Below, piece after piece: positions 9,249-18,951 of a stretch of 64,000 bases of DNA. Source of the stretch: UBA6244 sp965140775 (GTDB taxonomy: Bacteria; Bacteroidota; Bacteroidia; Bacteroidales; F082); the NCBI GenBank assembly GCA_965140775.1, contig OZ223471.1, positions 2,790,001 to 2,854,000 on the forward strand. Direction: 5' to 3'. The notes below the pieces were generated by a model. It was given only the letters and a program-made list of their open reading frames with translations. It was not told where the DNA came from and did no database searches. The number at the start of each line of letters is the position of its first letter. The first letter of the stretch is position 1. The position numbers were made by a program, and so were the translations under genes.

Positions 9249-10091
9249 CTACCAGAAAAAATACAATAACATTGTTGAAAAAACCAAAAGAGGAACTGCC
9301 AAACACCACCATTGCGTGTGATTTCGTTCGCCAACCCGGAATATTATGGTATCCGGAGGGTCGGCTCTCACCACTATTAGCACCAAAACCAAAACCAAAA
9401 AAGCCATTGATGCCCATTGATTTGGGGTCAATCGTAACACGTAAAATACTGTAGTGAATATGGTTCCAAGAATAAATGGCACCAAAGTCTGGGCAGAAAT
9501 ATAGAGAGGGTATTCGTTTTCGGTGAGTTGATCGAAATAAATATTAGCCAAATGGATAACATGGTTAGAGAAAATAAGCGCCATGATCAGCATGGCTACA
9601 ATCCCAAAAAAGATCATAACAATACGCTCGAACCACCCTGGATAAAACCATGCAAGGGCATATCCCATTCCTTCATGGACAAATGTACCAAGTAAAAAAT
9701 TAGACATCAAAAAACTCAAGGATTGTAATGAAAACCAAAACAACAATAACTTTACCCGTCCTGTATTGTTTTGAGCCCATCGCAACAAATAACTTGCTAC
9801 AATTCCGAGGCCACCAATGAATAAAGGGATAAATGCAAAAACTGCCATTACCGAACCAAAACTCCACATTGAATTTTGGATAAGAAAATGAATTTGAAAA
9901 TGGTGTATCTCAATATCATAGCCGTATCTCCTGGCTAACAAGTATTTTAAGGTATTGTCTAAAAGTTGAATAAAAAAAGCTGATACTAAAAAAGCCATCA
10001 AAGAATTAAACATCACAGTGCCCAACAAAAGCAACTTTTTTTTGCGTTTCTCTTGTAAATCATCTTGAACACCATTCGAATCATTTGTCAT
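9249..10091 (-). CDS. Seven-TM membrane protein of unknown function
   Basis: A 280-residue polytopic protein with about seven hydrophobic segments (near residues 20-44, 78-103, 114-135, 150-170, 203-222, 230-246 and 261-280) and a lysine-rich N-terminus (EKRKKKLL), which suggests the N-terminus is cytoplasmic. A H-E-G-M-G motif lies at 139-143 between the third and fourth segments; it recalls the HE motif of site-2-type proteases but lacks the second histidine of HExxH, so no protease call is made. The gene is convergent with the TPR regulator; the two stops are only 6 bp apart, so transcripts probably overlap. I do not recognise the family. Confidence 0.6.
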   Translation of the reverse strand: MTNDSNGVQDDLQEKRKKKLLLLGTVMFNSLMAFLVSAFFIQLLDNTLKYLLARRYGYDIEIHHFQIHFLIQNSMWSFGSVMAVFAFIPLFIGGLGIVASYLLRWAQNNTGRVKLLLFWFSLQSLSFLMSNFLLGTFVHEGMGYALAWFYPGWFERIVMIFFGIVAMLIMALIFSNHVIHLANIYFDQLTENEYPLYISAQTLVPFILGTIFTTVFYVLRLTPNQWASMAFLVLVLVLIVVRADPPDTIIFRVGERNHTQWWCLAVPLLVFSTMLLYFFW

Positions 10092-10598
10092 GTGGGTCAG
10101 TATTTATTTATTACAAATTGTGTGAAATCAACCGGTTGCAGAACCAATATTTAAGTTTGAAAAGTAATAGAGCGAGATGTATTTTCATTGTTGAAATGAG
10201 TTATGAAAAGGGAACTACAAAAAAAAGCATGTTTATTAAATGAATTGTAGTAAAGACATTGTATTTATTACACCGACAACATATTGAAATTTTGACTATT
10301 AAGCAGTCATGCAACTCATTTGCAACATATATTTTAAGGCAAATAATGCAAATGAAATGGGTGTTATGTAGCATAACCCGACTGAAAAATGCCAAATTTG
10401 TCAAACAATCCTTGAAGCTCCAAACTGGCAATTTTTGCAAAATCCGGATTGGACAGATTGTAAGTTATCCGAATAGTTTAGAACCACTTAAGCAACAAAT
10501 TTCAACTAAAAGCTAACCGGCTCGTGTATAAAGTCAATTGCCAAAGAGTAAACACTGTTACGCCAATAATTTACCACAAATTAAATAACCTTAAAAAA
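10092..10598. other. Divergent intergenic region (507 bp)
   Basis: Lies between two divergent genes and should hold both promoters. A small perfect inverted repeat GTTATG-tag-CATAAC sits at 10363-10377 and could be an operator. No exact TAnnTTTG match with a good -33 element was found. Open frames that cross it (for example 10259-10516) lack a family resemblance and are not called. Confidence 0.5.
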
Positions 10599-13500
10599 AT
10601 GATTGTACAAAAAACCTCCTTTCGATTAGCCATGTGGCTTGCCATCTTCCTATGGTTGATTGCTATTCCAAAAGCAGAAGCACAAACGGAATTGCTACAC
10701 CTAAATTTCGAAGACGAACTTACCGGAGAAGATGGTGAAATACCCACTTTCTACGACATCAACTTCCCCATAACCTACCAATATGGGCTAGAAGGAAAAG
10801 CCGCCTTTTTTCCGCAAAACAATCAGGTTTTCTATGGAGAAGCCAATATTAATGAACTTGAGGGATCAATGGCTTATTGGATAAAACCCAATTGGAACGG
10901 TAATCACAATGAACACCGCATTTTTAAATATGGTGATACAGGAGGTATGCTTTTCGGCACAGATGGCGGAGGGTATTATGTTTCTTTGCTCAATGTGGGT
11001 ATGGGCTCCGGCGAACTATATGCCAATTTCAACACAAGCTCCTGGACCGATGATCAATGGTATTATGTGGTTCATACATGGAATAAATATGCACCTACCA
11101 ATGAGGAAGCACTGAAAGTTTACGTGAATGGAGTGAAGTTGGCACAAAATGATCCCGCCCGCGACAAAAACAATATTCACACCATTTCAGATAACGCTTT
11201 CCAAATTGGAGGAACCGGTGGCAGCAGCTCTCTCGAATCATACCTCGACAGCTATATTATTTTCGACTATCAACTTACTGATCAGCAAGTTGCTGACCTG
11301 TACAATAATATGGGAATACCCGATGATTTGGTGCTCGAGTTTGAGAATGACCTTACCGGATTCAGTGGTGAAACCCCGTCCTATTACGACCAAGCTTATC
11401 CCATCACCTACCCTACCGGTACCTTTGGCCATGGGGGTCATTTTCCTGAAAACAACCAATTGAGATATACGAGCAACGAAAACATCAACGATTTGATAGG
11501 CACCTATGCCACTTGGGTAAATCCTGACTGGAATGGCTCTGACAATGAAACACATACCTTTTTCTATTACGGAACAACCAATGGAATGCTGATCGAAAAA
11601 TCAGCTTCCAACCAATTGCGATGCATAATAAATCGAGGAGCCGGTGCCAACGAACTTGTGGCGACCTATGATGTAGGCAACTGGAATATGAGTGAATGGC
11701 ACCATATTGCGTGTACCTGGAATGGCATGGCCACCACCAATCAGGAAGCCCTGATGTTATATGTGGATGGCATGTTGGTAGCCCAAAATAGCTCCGGTGT
11801 GTCGGCATCCAACATACATACTATTTCGGATAGTGAGTTTCAAATTGGTGGCGAATCGAATACCAACTCCTTGAGCGGAACGTTTGACAGACTGATTATC
11901 AGGGATGAAGCCCTATCTGCCGATGCCATTTTTACCTTGTACAACGATTATGTACCACCCGTCGTTTTTTCGGAACTTTATCTGGAATTTGAAAATCATT
12001 TGAACGGAGCTTGTGGAGAAACACCTTCAGCATACAACAACACCTACCCCATCACCTATTCAAGTGGCAAAACAGGACAAGCTGCCTATTTCCCTTCCTC
12101 CAACACGTTGAAATATCCCAGCAATGGTAACATCAGCGAGTTGAAAGGAAGTTTGTCCTACTTTATAAAACCTGTCTGGGGAGGCAATGCAACCAACCAT
12201 ACCATACTAAAATACGGTGAAGACGGTGGAGTTCAGATAGGAACCAATGGTTCAGGAATACTGGAAACCATCTTTAACTTCAATGGCTCTCAACCACTTG
12301 TGGCATCCTACGATGTGTCGGATTGGAACGACAATCAATGGATTCATGTAGTTCATACATGGAACAACGAGGCCGCCAATGCTGCAGAAGCTGTACAGAT
12401 GTACATCAACGGTGTACTGGTGGCTCAAAACACCGGAGCCGATCCATCCCACTTAACTGCCGTAACTGCCTCAGAATTTCAGGTTGGAGGAAACGAATCA
12501 AGTCAATCGCTGGAAGCATACCTTGACCGTTTCATCATTCTCGACTACCCTGTAACGCCCGAAAATGCAGCTGATTTGGCAAATGAATATGTTCCTGTAA
12601 TAAACAACATGGTTCTGGAAAGTGGTCTTTCGTACACATTTTTTGGTGGCCCTTATAACATTCCTGACACCGAAGAAGATGGTGTTATCAAGATTATCAA
12701 CGGCACAAATATTCTTCTCAACGGCAATAATATCAAAGCATCCGGGCAATCCTTTTCAGGATATTTCATTCATATGGAAGATGCCAACGCAATACAGATA
12801 TCCGGGTTTGACACCATTTCTTCATACTTTTATGCCATAAAGGCATCCAATTGTCAGGAGATTAGCATTTCAAACAACAATTTATCCAACAACAAAATAG
12901 ACCAAATTGGGTGGATACATATCTGGCACGACATCGACAATGCCCTTGGCGGTGGTGTATTGTTAAGTGAAAGTAGAAAGGTTGAACTATTTGACAACAC
13001 CATGCAATTTCAAAATGATGGTGTGGCTATGTACAGTTGCGACAGCATTGATGCCTACAACAATAACCTTTCATGGAACACCGGCTATGGAATCAGGATG
13101 TTTCATACCGACAGCAGCAGGGTTGTAAACAACGATTGTTCCCATGCTGACCGCGAAACCGATCCCAGCGACTGCGCAGCAATTTTGTTGTTCTTTTCCA
13201 GAGAAAATTATGTGGAAGGCAACGATTTTTCTTATGGAGGTGATGGAATTTTCACCAACGAAAACAAAACCATGACCAACGCCATTCCCAATTTTCCTCC
13301 AAGCAACAATTACTTCGCCAACAACGATTGCTCATGGTCACCCCACAACGCAATTGAATCCGTTTTCACCGATGGTAATGTTTTTGAAAACAATATTTGC
13401 AACTACAGTCACTACGGACTCTGGTTGGGTTACTCAAACAATATCACAGTAATCAACAACCATATTGCCAACAACAAAGCCAGTGGTATTGCCATTGACC

Positions 13501-14753
13501 GCGGATTTGACAACGTAATTACCAACAATGTGATATCAGGAAACACCACAGGAGTGGAAATGTGGGAAGGGGGCAGTTCAGGATTGCCAGGCTATACCAC
13601 CCAAACCTCTCATGACTACCTTATCGACCAAAACACTTTCCGTGACAACGCTAAGGCAATCAGCGCCATAAACACTGAACACACCCTGGCATACAACAAC
13701 ACCTTCGAATACAACTATACCGATATTTATCTGGAAGATGACGCCTCTGCCGATACCATCTCCGAAAATAGCTTTGGCAATGCAGTTTCAAGCTACATCA
13801 ACAACCAATCGAGTGACAATATATTCGCCAAGAACAACTACATGCCTGAAAATATCTCACTTATCGAATGTAAAATTATCGATCACCAAGACGATGCCAC
13901 ATTGGGATTGGTAGATTACACACCCTTCTTCCCCTCTCCAATAAGTTTTGAAATAGTTGCCCCGTCAGATTTGGCCGAAGAATCAAACTCGTATTGGACA
14001 GTATTTGTGGAAGATGGTTTGCCAACAACACTTAGCTGGGATAACAACGACTATCAAGTCGGAGAAGCCTCATTATACATCAATACAGAAGGTGGATTTG
14101 ACGTTATTCCACACTATTGGCCCTCCGAAAGCAGGATGGCCGATTGGACCCTGATGGAATCGGATACGCTGAGTTTTTGGATCAAAACCGAAAATCCACA
14201 TTCAGGACGTTTTCAGGAGTTTTATGTACAGTTGGGGAACAACTGTGGCGACTACTACCGATATACGGGATCGCTTTCGATGGTAAACGCAAGCATTGGA
14301 AACTGGATAAAATTGGAAATGCCCTTGGCCGGTGGCGATGGTTGGACTCGCACATCCTCTGGAAATATCTCGCTTGAAAGCATTGCCTACCTCGAAATCA
14401 ACGTGGACACCTGGGATTGGGGATTTGAGCTGTGGCTTGACGGTATTTCATTTACAAACCATGCCGGAGTTGGTGTGGATGAAACCTCAACCGCCCAACC
14501 ACTTGTTTCTGATATCTATCCAAATCCTTTCAACAACAATACCGTAATCGATTTGTACATGCCCTCCGGTACCATGACCAGTATGAACCTATATGATACA
14601 TTCGGACGTCAGGTTAGGTTGATACACCAAGGATACACTTCGTACGGATACCATCAGTTCGAAATTAATGGAAATGAGTTACCTACAGGGGTCTATTACC
14701 TCATATTGCAGTATAATGGAAACAAAATAGTAAAAAAAGTGATCAAGTTGTAA
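10599..14753 (+). CDS. Giant secreted LamG / beta-helix protein with T9SS domain
   Basis: A 1384-residue protein. An upstream GTG at 10524 keeps the frame open, but the ATG at 10599 starts a proper signal peptide (MIVQKTSFRLAMW..., cleavage near KAEAQ). Three LamG/concanavalin-like domains follow at about 30-225, 240-445 and 460-665; each begins LxLEFEN-x-L-x-G and contains a W-x-H-x-x-x-T-W-N strand. Residues about 680-1120 are a right-handed beta-helix of the NosD/pectate-lyase kind, with repeated NN/GN turns such as NNITVINNHIANNKASGIAI. A beta-sandwich region resembling a carbohydrate-binding module follows (about 1130-1290). The last 75 residues are a T9SS type A sorting domain (YPNPFNNNTVIDLYMP, then YHQFEINGNELPTGVYYLIL). 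It is probably a surface polysaccharide-binding or -cleaving protein; catalytic residues were not identified. Confidence 0.85.
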   Translation: MIVQKTSFRLAMWLAIFLWLIAIPKAEAQTELLHLNFEDELTGEDGEIPTFYDINFPITYQYGLEGKAAFFPQNNQVFYGEANINELEGSMAYWIKPNWNGNHNEHRIFKYGDTGGMLFGTDGGGYYVSLLNVGMGSGELYANFNTSSWTDDQWYYVVHTWNKYAPTNEEALKVYVNGVKLAQNDPARDKNNIHTISDNAFQIGGTGGSSSLESYLDSYIIFDYQLTDQQVADLYNNMGIPDDLVLEFENDLTGFSGETPSYYDQAYPITYPTGTFGHGGHFPENNQLRYTSNENINDLIGTYATWVNPDWNGSDNETHTFFYYGTTNGMLIEKSASNQLRCIINRGAGANELVATYDVGNWNMSEWHHIACTWNGMATTNQEALMLYVDGMLVAQNSSGVSASNIHTISDSEFQIGGESNTNSLSGTFDRLIIRDEALSADAIFTLYNDYVPPVVFSELYLEFENHLNGACGETPSAYNNTYPITYSSGKTGQAAYFPSSNTLKYPSNGNISELKGSLSYFIKPVWGGNATNHTILKYGEDGGVQIGTNGSGILETIFNFNGSQPLVASYDVSDWNDNQWIHVVHTWNNEAANAAEAVQMYINGVLVAQNTGADPSHLTAVTASEFQVGGNESSQSLEAYLDRFIILDYPVTPENAADLANEYVPVINNMVLESGLSYTFFGGPYNIPDTEEDGVIKIINGTNILLNGNNIKASGQSFSGYFIHMEDANAIQISGFDTISSYFYAIKASNCQEISISNNNLSNNKIDQIGWIHIWHDIDNALGGGVLLSESRKVELFDNTMQFQNDGVAMYSCDSIDAYNNNLSWNTGYGIRMFHTDSSRVVNNDCSHADRETDPSDCAAILLFFSRENYVEGNDFSYGGDGIFTNENKTMTNAIPNFPPSNNYFANNDCSWSPHNAIESVFTDGNVFENNICNYSHYGLWLGYSNNITVINNHIANNKASGIAIDRGFDNVITNNVISGNTTGVEMWEGGSSGLPGYTTQTSHDYLIDQNTFRDNAKAISAINTEHTLAYNNTFEYNYTDIYLEDDASADTISENSFGNAVSSYINNQSSDNIFAKNNYMPENISLIECKIIDHQDDATLGLVDYTPFFPSPISFEIVAPSDLAEESNSYWTVFVEDGLPTTLSWDNNDYQVGEASLYINTEGGFDVIPHYWPSESRMADWTLMESDTLSFWIKTENPHSGRFQEFYVQLGNNCGDYYRYTGSLSMVNASIGNWIKLEMPLAGGDGWTRTSSGNISLESIAYLEINVDTWDWGFELWLDGISFTNHAGVGVDETSTAQPLVSDIYPNPFNNNTVIDLYMPSGTMTSMNLYDTFGRQVRLIHQGYTSYGYHQFEINGNELPTGVYYLILQYNGNKIVKKVIKL

Positions 14754-14774
14754 TCCAATTATCATCTTTTTTAC

Positions 14775-14818
14775 AAAAGAGGCTATCCAAACAAAGGATA
14801 GCCTCTTTTCTTTTTTTC
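14775..14818 (+). terminator. Intrinsic terminator after the LamG/beta-helix gene
   Basis: A perfect 14-bp stem, AAAAGAGGCTATCC at 14775-14788 with GGATAGCCTCTTTT at 14796-14809, has a 7-base loop and is followed by a T-rich tail. It lies 21 bp after the stop codon. Confidence 0.92.
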
Positions 14819-15149
14819 GACATTTCAAAGAATTGATAAACGGTTACTTGTTTGTTCATCCCGTGTAACGCTTATGGCTAATTGGGATTTCCGCAATATC
14901 AGCCTGTCTGTAATGCAAAAATAACACCCCAAGTCTATTTGCTAAGTATAATAATATTTTAGTTATATATCTATTTGATTTCGTGAATCTTGCAAATTCA
15001 CGAATCTAATTATAACGGGGACACATTTTACACAATGCAATTGCAACGTCTTTTTAGGTCTGCAAATAACAGATACCTTTTAGTTTTGGAAGTTCGTGAT
15101 TTGGCAACAAAACCGAGGTAAAAAAAGTGTAACCTAAAAAAAGTAAAAA
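14819..15149. other. Intergenic region with a 9-bp perfect hairpin
   Basis: TTCGTGAAT (14980-14988) pairs with ATTCACGAA (14996-15004) around the loop cttgcaa. A TAGTTTTG match to the Bacteroidota -7 element lies at 15081-15088, 61 bp before the next start codon, but without a clear -33 element at the usual distance. The hairpin could be an operator or a dispersed repeat; nothing else was seen. Confidence 0.45.
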
Positions 15150-18100
15150 ATGAAATTAAAACTACTACTCTTGATACCCGCATTTCTCCTAAGTATGCAG
15201 GTAATGCAAGCGCAAACGTGCCCACACAGCGTGGAACTCAGCGATGAATTCGGCGATGGTTGGAACGGTGGAGTACTCACCGTTCAAGTAAACACAGTCA
15301 CCGTTCTCTCTTTTATTACATTAGATGATGGATTTGGTCCCGGAATTTTTTATTTTGATGCTGCCACGGGAGATGTCATTGATGTTTACTACTCGCCCGG
15401 CAACTATGCCTACGAAAATGAATACGTTGTAAAAGATGCTTTGGGAAACATCATTGGTCAATCGGGGCAAGGAGGAGGAAATACCCCCACGAACCTACTT
15501 GGTTTAACAGGAAATTGCCCTGCTTGTATGTATCCAACAGGGTTAACTGCCATGTACCCCACAACAACTACCATTCAATTAGATTGGAATGCTGTATCAG
15601 GCTCAACTGGATATAACTGGGAAATTGTACCAATTGGTAACGGACAAGGCAATGGTGTAGTTGCCAGCGGTCATTCAGTTACAAACTCTGTTGTAGTAAC
15701 CGGTTTAAGCTCTGCTACCGCCTACGATGCCTATGTGCAAAACGATTGCAGCAGTATATGGAGCGATCCCGCCAGATTTACCACCGATGGTACCTGTGGC
15801 ATGTGGTCCATACAACTTTCGGAAACCTATGGTGATGGTTGGGATATCGCTTATGTAAATGTGTACGTAAACGGCAACCTCTCTGTACAATACTTCACGT
15901 TGGAAGACGGTATTGGACCTGTAGTTACCTACTTTGGAGTAGACGATGGTGACATTGTTTCCGTTGATTTTGCACAGGGTTATTATTCGGAAGAAAATGA
16001 ATACAAAGTGTTCAATCAGGTGGGTTACGAAGTGGCCTATGAAGGCGAAGGCGGTGTAACACCAGGTGATATTGGGGATTATACCATTCCAACCGGACTT
16101 ACAGCCTGTCTTCCATGCCCTGATCCCAGTTTACCTACTGTAAGCAATATTACTTCAACAGCTGCCGATTTAAGTTGGACAGAAAACGGAAGTGCCACCT
16201 TATGGGACATCGAATACGGGGAGGTACCTTACACGTTTACAGGTACGCCAACCATAACAGGCGTTTCGAATCCTTTCTCGTTAACGGGGCTTGACAGTGG
16301 TCTAGAATACACTTGGAAAGTACGCGCAAGTTGCGGAACGGGAAGTTTCAGCGAATGGATAGATGGAAATAATTTCACCACATTATGCGATATTAACACA
16401 ACATACCCCATGACAGAGGATTTTGAAGGAACCTTTTTACCCGGTTGTTGGTCGAAAATTGTCAATGCAGGAAACGATATTACACAGAGTAACGAACAAA
16501 ACCACACAACTTCAGGAACCTTTAGCGCAAGGTTTAGTTCGTACGATGCTGCCTCCGATTATAATCAGTATTTATTCACCAAACAACAAACCATTTCGGC
16601 GTCTTACACACGTCTTTCGTTTTGGCACAGAAAATCATACAGTTGGTCAGGTGATTTGTTGTATTGGGGTGTTGCTTCGACAACAGACCCTGCTGACTAT
16701 ACCTGGACAGCTGTAACTTTGGACGAAAACTGGCAACAAACGGTTGTTGACCTAAGCGCATACATCGGTCAGAATGTATATATCGGTTTCCATTATTATG
16801 GTGATAATCAATTTCGTGTATATCTAGACGACTTAAAAATCGAGGAAGACTGTCCCCCACCGACAAATCTCACCGCAACCAACATCACCCCAACGTCTAC
16901 GGATCTTGCATGGACAGAAAATGGCAGTTCAACTACCTGGAATATTGAATACGGACCCAGTGGTTTCACACTTGGCACCGGAACACAAATCACGGGCACA
17001 GGTGACAATCCATATTCACTTTCAGGTCTGTCCGCGGCAACAAGCTACGATTGGTATGTACAGGCTGTTTGCGGAGTTGGAGAAGAAAGTGTTTGGGTAG
17101 GTCCTTCGACTTTTGCAACTTCTTGTGGAATTAATAGCACATTCCCAATGACAGAAAATTTTGAAGGAACATTTTTACCTAACTGTTGGTCAAAAATTGT
17201 TACTACGGGAAATGACATTACACAGAGTGATGAACAAAACCACACAACATCAGGATCCTATAGTGCAAGATTTAGTTCATACAACCATTCAACAGACTAC
17301 AACCAATATCTGTTCACCCAACAACAAACTATAACTGCACCCTATACTGAATTATCGTTCTGGCATAGAAAAAGTACCACATCTGTTGAAACGCTTGAAT
17401 GGGGAATCGCCTCAACAACGGATCCTGCTGACTACACTTGGACATCTGTGACCCTGTCGAACACGGAGTGGAATCAAACCGTTGTTGATTTGAGTGCATA
17501 CGTAGGTCAAGACGTATATATTGGATTTCACTACTTCGGTGATTATGCGTATTATGTTTATGTAGATGACCTAAGTATTTCTGAACCCGTTACCTGTCCT
17601 ACGCCTACATCCCTATTTGCAGGAGCAATGAGCCCTACTTGGTTCGACTTATCATGGACAGAAACAGGTTCGTCCACCAGTTGGAACATCGAATACGGAC
17701 CTAGTGGTTTTACATTGGGAACAGGAATACAAATAACTGGAACCAGCGATAATCCCTATTCACTTACAGGTTTGGCATTGGCCACGGAATATCAATTTTA
17801 TGTTCAATCTGTATGTGGTGTTGGTGACGAAAGTACCTGGGCGGGACCATGTAACTTTGCCACCCCACCAGTAAATGACGATTGCCCGAACGCTACAGCA
17901 CTAACCGTAGGCTATACACAAAACTGGACACTTGGCACAAATGCAGGTGCCACGGATTCAAATAACAATCCCGACCCCATTCCAGATCCTGGATGCGGTG
18001 GTTACGCCGGAGGTGATGTCTGGTATTCGGCAGTTGTTCCAGCAACCGGCACTATGGTGATCGACTCACGTATCGTAACGGGAAGCAATTTTCAGGATGC

Positions 18101-18512
18101 AGGGATGGCCTATTACACAGGTAATTGCGGAGCCCTTATCTTGGGTGAATGTGACGACGACGATGGAGCAGGCTGGATGCCTCAGATTAGCATAAACAAT
18201 CCAGCTTTGGCCGGACAGACTATCTATATCCGAATTTGGGACTATGACAACGACAATTTTGGTTCTTTTGAAATCGAAGCCCACATTCCATCCAACATTT
18301 GGACAGGAAATGTTGATAGCGACTGGCACAACGCCGGTAACTGGAGTGCCGGAGTAATACCCGATGCTACCATGGTTGTTACCATACCCACGGTTCCTGC
18401 GGGGGGAATATTCCCTGTGGTTAATGTTGGAAACACAGGTAATTGCTTAATCCTAAATCTGGAGGATGGCTCTGATATTGAAGTAAGCGGAACCCTGAAC
18501 GTGGGCAATTAA
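15150..18512 (+). CDS. Secreted FN3 / anchor-J modular protein, C-terminus apparently missing
   Basis: A 1120-residue protein with a signal peptide (MKLKLLLLIPAFLLS..., cleavage near MQAQ). It has two copies of a DGWNGG-type beta domain (about 25-112 and 215-302), four fibronectin type III-like domains (signature L-x-W-T-E-x-G-S/N), and two closely similar MAM/choice-of-anchor-J-like domains (about 415-570 and 660-815; F-E-G-T-F-L-P-x-C-W-S-K-I, then D-D-L-x-I). A further domain around 910-1050 resembles PPC-type domains (DDCPNATAL). It ends just inside a W-N-W module (WTGNVDSDWHNAGNW), with no T9SS domain. In the protein at 1446-3719 that same module is followed by about 450 residues and a T9SS tail, so a C-terminal deletion is likely (inference). 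Adhesion or glycan binding is the probable role. Confidence 0.75.
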   Translation: MKLKLLLLIPAFLLSMQVMQAQTCPHSVELSDEFGDGWNGGVLTVQVNTVTVLSFITLDDGFGPGIFYFDAATGDVIDVYYSPGNYAYENEYVVKDALGNIIGQSGQGGGNTPTNLLGLTGNCPACMYPTGLTAMYPTTTTIQLDWNAVSGSTGYNWEIVPIGNGQGNGVVASGHSVTNSVVVTGLSSATAYDAYVQNDCSSIWSDPARFTTDGTCGMWSIQLSETYGDGWDIAYVNVYVNGNLSVQYFTLEDGIGPVVTYFGVDDGDIVSVDFAQGYYSEENEYKVFNQVGYEVAYEGEGGVTPGDIGDYTIPTGLTACLPCPDPSLPTVSNITSTAADLSWTENGSATLWDIEYGEVPYTFTGTPTITGVSNPFSLTGLDSGLEYTWKVRASCGTGSFSEWIDGNNFTTLCDINTTYPMTEDFEGTFLPGCWSKIVNAGNDITQSNEQNHTTSGTFSARFSSYDAASDYNQYLFTKQQTISASYTRLSFWHRKSYSWSGDLLYWGVASTTDPADYTWTAVTLDENWQQTVVDLSAYIGQNVYIGFHYYGDNQFRVYLDDLKIEEDCPPPTNLTATNITPTSTDLAWTENGSSTTWNIEYGPSGFTLGTGTQITGTGDNPYSLSGLSAATSYDWYVQAVCGVGEESVWVGPSTFATSCGINSTFPMTENFEGTFLPNCWSKIVTTGNDITQSDEQNHTTSGSYSARFSSYNHSTDYNQYLFTQQQTITAPYTELSFWHRKSTTSVETLEWGIASTTDPADYTWTSVTLSNTEWNQTVVDLSAYVGQDVYIGFHYFGDYAYYVYVDDLSISEPVTCPTPTSLFAGAMSPTWFDLSWTETGSSTSWNIEYGPSGFTLGTGIQITGTSDNPYSLTGLALATEYQFYVQSVCGVGDESTWAGPCNFATPPVNDDCPNATALTVGYTQNWTLGTNAGATDSNNNPDPIPDPGCGGYAGGDVWYSAVVPATGTMVIDSRIVTGSNFQDAGMAYYTGNCGALILGECDDDDGAGWMPQISINNPALAGQTIYIRIWDYDNDNFGSFEIEAHIPSNIWTGNVDSDWHNAGNWSAGVIPDATMVVTIPTVPAGGIFPVVNVGNTGNCLILNLEDGSDIEVSGTLNVGN
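16140..17590 (+). repeat. Internal tandem duplication of an FN3 plus anchor-J unit
   Basis: Within the coding sequence a unit of about 730 bp (roughly 16140-16855) is followed by a similar unit (roughly 16856-17590). The second half of each, near 16415-16530 and 17155-17270, is very alike at the DNA level; for example gaacaaaaccacacaac occurs in both. It is either a fairly recent domain duplication or is kept similar by gene conversion. Confidence 0.7.
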
Positions 18513-18951
18513 TTTACTGAGATACCAAGAAAATCACCCGACGATAGAGGTTTATCTTCGTCAGGTATTTCAATTGAAGATACATGTTAGTTTTATGTTT
18601 TTGTTAATTGATGTTGAATTTAGTAGTTGATGTTTTGGCTGTGGGTCATCTGTTGAAAAGGTAAAGTAAACTTTAATCGAACCAGAGAAACCACCATAGC
18701 AATCCATCAGAAAGGGTGAAAGACCTGTCGGAAACGGCAGGTCTTTTCATTTTATTACCCTCCCGAATTAGCTGACAACGACTTTAAAATGAGGCAAAAA
18801 GCAAATTAAGTTATCAACGCCACCGGTTTGGTTAAAAAATTCCACTAATTTAGCCAACTGGCTACAAAGAAAATCCCGAAGTAAACATTTTTTTATGGGT
18901 ATTGCTTGTGCCAACAATGTAACGCAAACGAATTTAATAAAACGTTAAACA
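18513..18951. other. Intergenic region between exported protein gene and lemA
   Basis: It holds an imperfect hairpin near 18535-18566 (accCGACGA with TCGTCaggt), a strong terminator at 18719-18750 and presumably the lemA promoter. No in-frame or frame-shifted continuation of the preceding modular protein was seen here, which argues against a simple frameshift at its end. Confidence 0.5.
18719..18750 (+). terminator. Intrinsic terminator with GAAA tetraloop
   Basis: AAAGACCTGTCG (18719-18730) pairs with CGGCAGGTCTTT (18735-18746) with one G-T pair. The loop is GAAA, a stable GNRA loop, and a T-rich tract follows. It lies about 200 bp after the modular exported protein gene. Confidence 0.85.

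Noticed and set aside
9673..9687. HEGMG in the 7-TM protein as a metalloprotease site
   Set aside because: The second histidine of HExxH is missing and no NxxPxxxxDG-type motif was seen.
10259..10516. An 85-codon frame between divergent genes
   Set aside because: No ATG-led protein-like sequence, no family, and it covers the likely promoter region.
15150..18951. A frameshift that would restore the C-terminus of the modular protein
   Set aside because: None of the frames after 18512 reads like the missing part, and a terminator and lemA follow; deletion is more likely.
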